Source of the DNA: Clostridiales bacterium
GTDB lineage: Bacteria; Bacillota_A; Clostridia; Lachnospirales; Bianqueaceae
Direction of reading: 5' to 3'
DNA: 10,232 bases
NCBI GenBank assembly: GCA_019423265.1
Contig: JAHZBS010000024.1
Coordinates: forward strand, 1 to 10,232
Shown here: positions 1-5,249 of the stretch, piece by piece
Numbering within the stretch: the stretch's first letter is position 1
Layout of the letters: each line of letters opens with the position of its first letter
Position numbers and translations under genes: made by a program
The notes under the pieces: model-generated
What the model was told of the DNA's origin: nothing
The model's input: the letters and a program-made list of their open reading frames with translations, nothing else
The model's database searches: none

Positions 1-93
1 TCGCTCAGGCTCCTGCGTCGTCGGAAATACTTTGACTGCGCCTTTGATGCCGTGTGCACTGGACACGACTCCAATCCGAAACATATCTTCCAT
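1..93 (-). CDS. rimM: 16S rRNA processing protein RimM, N-terminal fragment (cut by window edge)
   Basis: Only the first 31 codons are present; the gene runs off the left edge. The translation opens [20 protein letters not shown] and continues [11 protein letters not shown]. This matches the start of RimM, where a beta-strand is followed by the conserved HGIKGE/A-V-KV.P.T motif of the N-terminal PRC-like barrel domain. RimM binds ribosomal protein S19 and assists maturation of the 30S head. The start at 93 is preceded by GGAGG at 104-100, six bases away; an in-frame ATG at 84 is less well placed. Its position downstream of rpsP and a KH-protein gene is the usual Firmicutes order, with trmD expected next. 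A terminator-like hairpin lies between it and the KH gene. Confidence 0.88.
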   Translation of the reverse strand, partial: MEDMFRIGVVSSAHGIKGAVKVFPTTQEPER

Positions 94-180
94 ATATATC
101 CTCCATCCCATCACGGTATAAAAAGTTGGCGTTCCACAATCTTACATCATGTCCGCTTTACGGCGGGCTTTCGTACAGGA

Positions 181-210
181 CGATAAAACCGCCGGCATAG
201 CCGGCGGTTT
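181..210 (-). terminator. Terminator-like hairpin between the KH gene and rimM
   Basis: A perfect 11-bp inverted repeat (arms 186-196 and 200-210, loop ATA) forms a GC-rich stem, AAACCGCCGGC with its complement. On the minus strand it is followed by TTTTATCG, a short U-run. It starts 11 bases after the KH stop codon, as an intrinsic terminator or attenuator would. The U-run is only four bases, so read-through into rimM is plausible. Confidence 0.65.
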
Positions 211-221
211 GCTCCGATAGG

Positions 222-452
222 TTATTGCATGATTTCGACGACTACCTTCTCATCCTGCTTTACTGCCGCAGCTTTGACAACAGTACGAATCGCCTTTGCG
301 ATGCGGCCTTGCTTTCCGATGACTTTGCCCATATCCTCCGGCGCAACCTTCAGCTCGATGACCAGAGCGCTCTCTTTCGCAACCTCATCGACATGGACCT
401 GCTCAGGATGGTCTACCAGCGCCTTCGCAATTACTTCTACCAATTCCTTCAC
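222..452 (-). CDS. khpA: KH-domain RNA-binding protein, KhpA/YlqC type
   Basis: A 76-residue protein made almost wholly of one type-II KH fold. The signature GxxG RNA-binding loop is visible as I-G-K-Q-G-R (residues 45-50) within [16 protein letters not shown], followed by a basic helix and a final VVVEI strand. Length and sequence fit the KhpA (YlqC, UPF0109) family. In streptococci and other Firmicutes KhpA pairs with KhpB/EloR/Jag and binds many RNAs, affecting cell elongation and division. The start is GTG at 452, supported by a GGAGGTG sequence about eight bases upstream. It lies 62 bp downstream of rpsP, its usual neighbour. The family assignment is firm; any regulatory role in this organism is inferred. 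Confidence 0.93.
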   Translation of the reverse strand: MKELVEVIAKALVDHPEQVHVDEVAKESALVIELKVAPEDMGKVIGKQGRIAKAIRTVVKAAAVKQDEKVVVEIMQ

Positions 453-514
453 GGTTTTACACCTCCTGCGCTGACGCGCGATTTACACGCCAGGAAGCTG
501 CGGCGTCTCGTCGA

Positions 515-754
515 TTACTCCACTCCTGCAATCTTGAGAAGTTTCTTGACGGTGTCCGTAGCCTGTGCTCCCTGAGAAAGCCATTTCTGAGCCAATTCCT
601 GGTCAACCTTGACCACGCTTGGATTCTTCGTAGGATCATAATATCCAATTTCTTCGATAAACCGTCCGTCTCTCGGAGAACGCGAATCTGCAACTACGAT
701 TCTATAGAAAGGAGCTCCTTTGGAACCCATTCTCCTCAGTCTCATCTTTACCAT
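515..754 (-). CDS. rpsP: 30S ribosomal protein S16
   Basis: A 79-residue basic protein beginning [20 protein letters not shown] and continuing with the S16 hallmark [20 protein letters not shown]. The rest ([25 protein letters not shown]) matches the family's conserved C-terminal part. S16 binds 16S rRNA early in assembly of the 30S body. Length is typical for a Firmicutes S16. The ATG at 754 has GGAGGTGA at 770-763, eight bases upstream; an ATG inside that spacer is out of frame. The gene is 91 bp downstream of ffh, and two hairpins fill that gap. Confidence 0.98.
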   Translation of the reverse strand: MVKMRLRRMGSKGAPFYRIVVADSRSPRDGRFIEEIGYYDPTKNPSVVKVDQELAQKWLSQGAQATDTVKKLLKIAGVE

Positions 755-782
755 GGTTCATTTCACCTCCTCGTATACTGAT

Positions 783-804
783 GGTCACGGTCTTGGCCGT
801 GACC
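783..804 (-). repeat. Perfect inverted repeat (hairpin A) in the ffh-rpsP spacer
   Basis: GGTCACGG (783-790) pairs perfectly with CCGTGACC (797-804) around a six-base loop. On the minus-strand transcript it lies just upstream of the rpsP ribosome binding site. No U-tract follows it, so it is not a standard intrinsic terminator. It could be an mRNA processing or stability element, or part of a regulatory leader for rpsP. Confidence 0.7.
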
Positions 805-815
805 TCTATGGAAAC

Positions 816-835
816 TCGATTTCTGTGGAAATCGA
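816..835 (-). repeat. Perfect inverted repeat (hairpin B) in the ffh-rpsP spacer
   Basis: TCGATTTC (816-823) pairs perfectly with GAAATCGA (828-835) around a four-base loop. It lies 10 bases past the ffh stop codon and 11 bases before hairpin A on the transcript. The sequence following it on the minus strand (GTTTCC) is too poor in T for a clear terminator. Together with hairpin A it forms a tandem structure inside the operon. Confidence 0.65.
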
Positions 836-845
836 ATGGTTCCTC

Positions 846-2195
846 TTATCCCAGGCGAAAGGGCATCTTTCCCATAAGTCCGCCTTTTCGTTTTCCCTTC
901 ATACTTCCGCTTATCTGCTTCATCATGACTTTCATCTGATCAAACTGCTTTAACAACACATTCAATTCCTGAATGCTACTTCCAGACCCTTTGACGATCC
1001 GGCGCTTGCGGGATGCATTCAGGATATTGGGATGCCGCCGCTCTTCAACGGTCATCGATCGAATGATCGCCTCCGTGCGGGCCAAGCCCTTCTCATCCAC
1101 TTCGACGTCCTTCAGCTTGCTGCCTACCCCAGGGAGCATTCCCATCAGCTGATTCAGAGGTCCCATCTTCTTGACCTGCTGCATCTGTTCCAGGAAATCT
1201 TCCAGGTTGAAATCATTGGACAGTATCCGCTGGGACATCTCCTTGGCCTTGTCCTCATCGATGGCCGTCTGCGCCTTCTCAATCATGCTGAGCACGTCGC
1301 CCATGCCTAAGACCCGGGATGCCATTCGGTCCGGATGGAAGGCCTCCACATCCGCCAGCTTCTCCCCGATGCCTGCAAACTTTATGGGTTTGCCCGTCAC
1401 CGCGCGGATGGACAGGGCAGCGCCGCCCCTCGTGTCGCCGTCCAGCTTCGTGAGCACTACGCCTGTGATATTCAACAATTCGTCAAAGCTCTTCGAGACA
1501 TTCACCGCATCCTGCCCCGTCATGGCATCGACAACCAACAATATCTCACTGGGGCTGGTCTGCTCTTTTATATCAGTCAATTCCTGCATCAATTCTTCGT
1601 CGATGTGAAGCCGGCCGGCCGTATCCAAGATCACCAGGCCGCAATCCGCTTTGGATGCCTGTTTGATCCCGGCCTTGGCAATGTCAACAGGGCTCGCATC
1701 CGTCCCCATTTCAAAAACCGGAACGCCCACCTGTTCGCCCACGATCTGCAACTGTTTGACCGCGGCCGGGCGGTATACGTCGCAGGCCACTAGCATCGGC
1801 TTTTTCCCCTGCTTCTTCAACATGCCTGCAAGTTTTGCCGCCATTGTGGTCTTGCCGGCGCCCTGCAATCCCACCAACATTATGACTGTCGGCGGCTTAT
1901 CGGAGTATCGCAAGCGGCTGTCCTCTTCGGAGCCCATCAGCGCGATCATTTCCTCATGGACGATCTTTACGACCTGCTGCCCAGGCGTCAGGCTGCTCAT
2001 CACTTCCTGCCCCACAGCTCGCTCCTGTATGCGAGCGATGAAATCCTTCACAACTTTGAAGTTGACATCCGCCTCCAGAAGCGCCATCTTGACTTCCCTC
2101 AGCGCCTCTTTCAGATCCTTCTCCGTCAGGACTCCCTTGCCGCGAAGCTTCTTAAAAACATTTTGTAGCTTATCGGATAAGCTCTCGAATGCCAT
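846..2195 (-). CDS. ffh: Signal recognition particle protein Ffh (SRP54 GTPase)
   Basis: A full-length 449-residue Ffh. In order: the N-terminal helical bundle (about 1-85), the G domain with P-loop GLQGAGKTT (109-117), DVYRPAA, the DTAGR motif and TKLDGDTRGGAALS, then the methionine-rich M domain (about 325-449). The M domain carries the SRP-RNA-binding signature RIVKGSGSSIQELN and a QFDQMKVMMKQ helix. Ffh binds SRP RNA and hydrophobic signal sequences emerging from the ribosome and delivers the complex to FtsY at the membrane through paired GTP hydrolysis. The ATG at 2195 has AAGGAGGT a few bases upstream. It follows ylxM by 22 bp, consistent with co-transcription. No SRP RNA gene (ffs) was seen in the window. 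Confidence 0.98.
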   Translation of the reverse strand: MAFESLSDKLQNVFKKLRGKGVLTEKDLKEALREVKMALLEADVNFKVVKDFIARIQERAVGQEVMSSLTPGQQVVKIVHEEMIALMGSEEDSRLRYSDKPPTVIMLVGLQGAGKTTMAAKLAGMLKKQGKKPMLVACDVYRPAAVKQLQIVGEQVGVPVFEMGTDASPVDIAKAGIKQASKADCGLVILDTAGRLHIDEELMQELTDIKEQTSPSEILLVVDAMTGQDAVNVSKSFDELLNITGVVLTKLDGDTRGGAALSIRAVTGKPIKFAGIGEKLADVEAFHPDRMASRVLGMGDVLSMIEKAQTAIDEDKAKEMSQRILSNDFNLEDFLEQMQQVKKMGPLNQLMGMLPGVGSKLKDVEVDEKGLARTEAIIRSMTVEERRHPNILNASRKRRIVKGSGSSIQELNVLLKQFDQMKVMMKQISGSMKGKRKGGLMGKMPFRLG

Positions 2196-2217
2196 GCGGT
2201 ACCTCCTTGGCTTTATC

Positions 2218-2580
2218 TTAGTCTATCGTTGATTCGGCGCGCAAAATATCGCCGGCCTTGCGGATGATCTCCTGAAGGCACGGTCCCGACGCATCCGGCT
2301 CTGCCATGGCCTGTTCCGCGAGGGATTTGATCGTTTTAGCCGCCTCCTGATGCTCCAGAAAACGCCGCACCAGATGGAGCGTGTCCTCGTACTCGCGAAG
2401 TTGACGCTCCCCCCTGCGAATGCCATCATAGACTCCCTGCCGGCTGATTGACAATTCCTGCGAGATCTCTCCAAAGGATAGATCCTCCAGGAAATGCATA
2501 CGGCACAGCTCTCTCTGATTCTTCGTCAACAATTCTCCATAAAAATCATAGAGCAGTGTTATCTCATATATCTTATCCAT
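2218..2580 (-). CDS. ylxM: YlxM/p13-family helix-turn-helix protein, SRP accessory factor
   Basis: A 120-residue protein starting MDKIYEITLLYDFYGELLT. The YlxM (UPF0122) family pattern TKNQRELC..HFLEDLSFGEI is followed by a sigma-region-4-like helix-turn-helix (about residues 34-60: ISQELSISRQGVYDGIRRGE). YlxM is nearly always encoded directly before ffh in Firmicutes; in streptococci it was reported to interact with SRP components and affect Ffh GTPase activity. I chose the ATG at 2580 because GGGAGGT lies directly upstream and the family normally begins MDKI/MEK. A 14-residue upstream extension to 2622 would cross that ribosome binding site and has no family match. The C-terminal part (about 75-120) is variable and helical. 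Confidence 0.93.
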   Translation of the reverse strand: MDKIYEITLLYDFYGELLTKNQRELCRMHFLEDLSFGEISQELSISRQGVYDGIRRGERQLREYEDTLHLVRRFLEHQEAAKTIKSLAEQAMAEPDASGPCLQEIIRKAGDILRAESTID

Positions 2581-2639
2581 CGGACCTCCCGCCATTGATA
2601 TGGATAGAGGTGTCAAGGCCAAAGCCTTTACAGTCGTTT

Positions 2640-2694
2640 ATTATATCGAATTCTAGCGCCGTTGTCAATAGCTATTTTACCTTTTTTAGCTTTT
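2640..2694 (-). promoter_or_regulatory. Consensus sigma-A promoter with UP-like A-tracts for ylxM-ffh-rpsP-khpA
   Basis: On the minus strand TTGACA (2668-2663) and TATAAT (2645-2640) are separated by exactly 17 bases, a perfect match to the housekeeping consensus. Just upstream (2694-2674) are three A-runs of 4, 6 and 4 bases, resembling an UP element. The predicted start near 2633 gives a leader of about 50 bases before the ylxM ATG. That leader contains a small AAGGC/GCCTT stem-loop. Confidence 0.9.
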
Positions 2695-2700
2695 GTCGGA

Positions 2701-3504
2701 CTACCCTAACATGACGTCGAGCAGCATCATCACGGCAAATCCTGTCACAATTCCCATCGTCGCAGAATATGGCTGTGCAGACTGATTTCTTTGGCACTCC
2801 GGGATCAACTCGTGAACTGCGACGAGAATCATAGCTCCCGCTGCAAACGATAGGGCAAAGGGCAATATGGCTTCAATATGGACAACCAGCAGGGCGCCGA
2901 TTACGCCGGCGATGGGTTCCACCATCCCTGAAGCCTGCCCGAGCAAAAAGCTCCTTTTTCTGGAATACCCTTCCCTTCTCAGGGGAATGGAAACAGCTGC
3001 GCCTTCGGGGAAATTTTGCAATCCGATTCCGATTGCGATTGTGACAGCTCCCATTAGGCTTTCCATTGTATAGCTGCCATTCTGTAAAGATCCAAAGGCA
3101 ACGCCAACCGCCAACCCCTCCGGTATGTTGTGGAGCGTAATGGACAGGACTAACATAATAATTCGGTTTAGGCGTTCATTGGGCCTCCCCTGTGAGCTGT
3201 CCGCCCTGCTCTGCGCATAGGTGACAATCTTATCCGACCCCCACATAAAAAGAGCCCCGCACAGAAAGCCGGCTGTGGCAACAAAATACGCAGGCAAGCT
3301 TGAAGTGGCCTCCGCCCGTTCGATGGCCGGTTGGAGCAACGACCAAAAGCTGGCGGCTATCATAACCCCCGCTGCAAAGCCAAGCATCAGATTGAGAGCT
3401 TTTGGATTCGGCGTCTTAAAAAAGACAACCGTGGCAGCACCCAAAGCTGTCACAGACCATGTTCCAAGTGTTGCAAGTAATGCCATCATCACAATCTCAT
3501 TCAT
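2701..3504 (-). CDS. ZIP-family divalent metal transporter, GufA/ZupT-like
   Basis: A 267-residue polytopic membrane protein with about eight hydrophobic segments. The ZIP signature is clear: SITLHNIPEGLAVGVAF in TM4 (His125, Glu129) and GIGLQNFPEGAAVSIP in TM5 (Gln163, Glu167), residues that form the binuclear metal site. A Gln in the first TM5 position is typical of the GufA branch. A loop rich in polar residues (about 95-112) lies between TM3 and TM4. Known members take up zinc and often iron or manganese; the metal here cannot be read from sequence. The ATG at 3504 has GGAGGG seven bases upstream. The gene is upstream of, but not clearly part of, the ylxM operon: no convincing terminator separates them, and ylxM has its own strong promoter. 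Confidence 0.93.
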   Translation of the reverse strand: MNEIVMMALLATLGTWSVTALGAATVVFFKTPNPKALNLMLGFAAGVMIAASFWSLLQPAIERAEATSSLPAYFVATAGFLCGALFMWGSDKIVTYAQSRADSSQGRPNERLNRIIMLVLSITLHNIPEGLAVGVAFGSLQNGSYTMESLMGAVTIAIGIGLQNFPEGAAVSIPLRREGYSRKRSFLLGQASGMVEPIAGVIGALLVVHIEAILPFALSFAAGAMILVAVHELIPECQRNQSAQPYSATMGIVTGFAVMMLLDVMLG

Positions 3505-3511
3505 CTCGCAT

Positions 3512-3545
3512 CCCTCCTACATGCCAATATATTAAAATAGGAGGG
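3512..3545 (-). promoter_or_regulatory. Inverted repeat that would sequester the ribosome binding site of the ZIP gene
   Basis: CCCTCCTA at 3512-3519 is the perfect complement of TAGGAGGG at 3538-3545. On the minus-strand transcript the CCCUCCUA arm comes first and the UAGGAGGG arm is the ZIP Shine-Dalgarno sequence, 18 bases apart. If the transcript includes both arms, the ribosome site is buried in an 8-bp stem. The AT-rich loop includes a -10-like TAATAT; a start from it would leave out the 5' arm and abolish the hairpin. Confidence 0.5.
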
Positions 3546-3551
3546 TGGAGG

Positions 3552-3674
3552 TTACTGGCATCCCTTGTACGATTTATCGTTGTCAAAGGCTTCTTTGGCC
3601 CTGTCCCTATACATGATATGGCTGTGCAAGCCCGCTTTATACAGCAGATGGCTCTCCTGCAACGCTCGTTTCAA
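3552..3674 (-). other. Short unrecognised open frame after the antitoxin (possible remnant)
   Basis: In a frame different from the antitoxin, an open stretch ends at TAA 3554-3552. From a TTG at 3674 it reads 40 codons, with LLYKAGLHSHIMYRDRAKEA in the middle. There is no ATG until codon 21 and no visible ribosome binding site, and I recognise no family. It occupies the place where a RelE/YafQ-type toxin gene would be expected but shows no resemblance to one. It is most likely non-coding or a decayed remnant. Confidence 0.15.
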
Positions 3675-3681
3675 TCTTACT

Positions 3682-3999
3682 CTATTCGCTTTTTGCCTTT
3701 CCTACGTTACGTTCAGTTCTGGATGCCGCAATCTCAGCATTGATTTCTTCTAATGTCATGTCCGCTGTGCCGTTCTTCTTTGCGTCTTCGCCCTGGGCGA
3801 ACATCGCTCTGACCGCCCTGTTCGATCTATAGTCTTCCTTGGGTAGCGTCATATTGAACGGAATTCCGTTTGCCAGAACTGTGCGCTTCATAAACATTCG
3901 GAGGGCCGTGGGGAGATCAATCCCCAGGTTTTCACATACAGCGGTTGCCTGCTCCTTTAATTCGTCATCTACCCGGAATTGCACAACAGATGTTGCCAT
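3682..3999 (-). CDS. RelB/DinJ-family type II antitoxin, apparently orphan
   Basis: A 105-residue protein. The N-terminal MATSVVQFRVDDELKEQA followed by NLGIDLPTALRMFMKRTV is the ribbon-helix-helix DNA-binding domain of RelB/DinJ antitoxins (about 1-45), with the typical IPFNMTLP segment next. The C-terminal MTLEEINAEIAASRTER is also typical of the family. Such antitoxins dimerise on DNA and neutralise a RelE/YafQ-type ribosome-dependent mRNA interferase. No toxin gene is visible in the 177 bp downstream or on the other strand. I chose the ATG at 3999 from family alignment. An upstream TTG at 4059 would put the sugar-operon terminator hairpin inside the reading frame. No Shine-Dalgarno sequence precedes the ATG: the upstream bases are pyrimidine-rich, with a TATACT eight bases before it. 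Confidence 0.85.
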   Translation of the reverse strand: MATSVVQFRVDDELKEQATAVCENLGIDLPTALRMFMKRTVLANGIPFNMTLPKEDYRSNRAVRAMFAQGEDAKKNGTADMTLEEINAEIAASRTERNVGKAKSE

Positions 4000-4012
4000 A
4001 ACGAAAAAGTAT

Positions 4013-4046
4013 AAAAAGGAGAGCGGCGCGGTACCGTTCTCCTCTT
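4013..4046 (-). terminator. Rho-independent terminator of the alpha-galactosidase operon
   Basis: On the minus strand AGGAGA (4043-4038) and TCTCCT (4022-4017) form a stem extended inward by CGG/CCG across one mismatch and outward by A-T pairs, closing on TTTTT (4017-4013). It lies about 45 bases beyond the alpha-galactosidase stop codon, as expected for the end of the sugar operon. The U-tract ends only 13 bases before the antitoxin start codon. Confidence 0.78.
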
Positions 4047-4088
4047 TTCTCCCAAACAAAAGGTCAGTCCCTCAGAGCATATCCTACC

Positions 4089-5228
4089 TCAGTCAACCGT
4101 TTTGACCATCTTCGCGCGGTACACCTGGCATCCGTGGGCAGATATCAGAGGCGTCATAATCTCTCTCTGTACCGGCAGGGTCTCTCCGGTGAACACATCC
4201 GTCAGCTGCAACCCATAGCCGCTGGCAAATGGAATTCCAAGCTTTTCAAAATATAGCGGAAGCATTCTCTTTTTGTCGCTCATGTTAAAGAATCCCAAGG
4301 CGTACTCGCCGTCGGAGAGCAATTTAAATAGCACAAACCGTTCCTGGGAGGCCAGGTCTAGCGAGAGGCACAGAGGGGGGCGGCCGTCGGGATCCTGGTC
4401 AATTTGAATCAATTCCCTGTTGGTCACTAGCTTTCTCGTCGCCTCGCTCATGCTGCGCAGATCGCATCCCAGCATCAACGGCACGCCAAAAATGCACCAG
4501 AGAGCGAATTGCGCCGCATATTCCTCATCACTGCAACCGCCCAGGGCCACGTTGCCCCTGCCGTACATACCGCATGTGAGCATATCTATGTCGTTCCAGC
4601 AGCCGGTGGCCGAATAGCCAAGCTTTGGCATCTGGCTCACTGCAATATCTTTGAAGGAGGAAAAGTTGTCGCTGATATCGCCGGTGGAACGGTACAGATG
4701 CGCGCCGGCTGAGCGGGCCCAAGACCAGACATCATCCTTTCCCCAGTTGCACATGGAAAATACGATATCCCGCCCACACGCCCGCAGGGCGAGCCCCATC
4801 CTGCGGTATAAAACCTCACCGTCTGCGGAATCCGGCTTAAAGCAGTAGTCATACTTCAAGTAGTCGCAGCCATATTCGGCAAAAGTTTGGGCGTCCAAAT
4901 ATTCGTGATCAAAACTTCCCGGATAGTTTGCGCAGGTGCGCACGCCTGCGCAGGAATACATTCCAAATTTTAATCCCTTTCCATGCACATAATCGCTGAC
5001 GGCTTTCATGCCATTGGGAAATTTCTTTCTGTCGGGCACGATTTTCCTCGTGACAGGGTCGCGCTCCCTCTCAGCCCAGCAGTCGTCGATTACAAGATAC
5101 TCATAGCCAGCTTCCAACAGTCCGCTTTCAACCATACTGTCAGCGGTGTCCATAATCAATTTTTCGCTGATCTCTTCCCCGAAGGTGTTCCATGTATTCC
5201 AGCCCATAGGAGGATTTTTGAGAACCAT
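4089..5228 (-). CDS. Cytoplasmic GH27 alpha-galactosidase
   Basis: A 379-residue glycoside hydrolase of family 27 (clan GH-D). The (beta/alpha)8 barrel begins at once with NPPMGWNTWNTFG (5-17). Then come the substrate-binding IDDCW (47-51), the nucleophile Asp127 in YLKYDYC, the SMCNWG motif, and the acid/base Asp184 in YRSTGDI. WNDIDML and the GVPLMLGCDLR strand close the barrel; a C-terminal beta-sandwich of about 90 residues follows. Members hydrolyse terminal alpha-1,6- (and alpha-1,3-) galactose, with a minority acting on alpha-N-acetylgalactosamine. There is no signal peptide, so the enzyme is intracellular and should act on imported oligosaccharides. It is the last gene of the operon, 21 bp after the binding-protein gene, with AAGGAAG before its ATG and a terminator behind it. 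Exact substrate is not readable from sequence. Confidence 0.93.
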   Translation of the reverse strand: MVLKNPPMGWNTWNTFGEEISEKLIMDTADSMVESGLLEAGYEYLVIDDCWAERERDPVTRKIVPDRKKFPNGMKAVSDYVHGKGLKFGMYSCAGVRTCANYPGSFDHEYLDAQTFAEYGCDYLKYDYCFKPDSADGEVLYRRMGLALRACGRDIVFSMCNWGKDDVWSWARSAGAHLYRSTGDISDNFSSFKDIAVSQMPKLGYSATGCWNDIDMLTCGMYGRGNVALGGCSDEEYAAQFALWCIFGVPLMLGCDLRSMSEATRKLVTNRELIQIDQDPDGRPPLCLSLDLASQERFVLFKLLSDGEYALGFFNMSDKKRMLPLYFEKLGIPFASGYGLQLTDVFTGETLPVQREIMTPLISAHGCQVYRAKMVKTVD

Positions 5229-5249
5229 TCTTATACTTCCTTTCCTCTG

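Noticed and set aside
1171..1793. Long open frames on the plus strand opposite ffh
   Set aside because: They are antisense to a fully conserved ffh, overlap each other in different frames and resemble no family; high-GC third positions commonly create such shadows.
2581..2622. N-terminal extension of ylxM to an ATG at 2622
   Set aside because: It would cover the good GGGAGGT ribosome site and has no family counterpart; the ATG at 2580 fits the family start.
2668..2694. Possible AGCTA/TAGCT stem as terminator of the ZIP gene
   Set aside because: The stem is only five A/T-rich pairs, has no U-tract on the minus strand, and overlaps the ylxM promoter's A-tract region, which is the better explanation.
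4000..4059. TTG-initiated 20-residue extension of the antitoxin
   Set aside because: The added segment is the sugar-operon terminator hairpin translated; family members begin at the internal Met.
4928..4955. Perfect 8-bp inverted repeat TGCGCAGG/CCTGCGCA
   Set aside because: It lies inside the alpha-galactosidase coding region, over codons for a conserved Cys-Ala-Gly...Cys-Ala stretch, so protein coding explains it.
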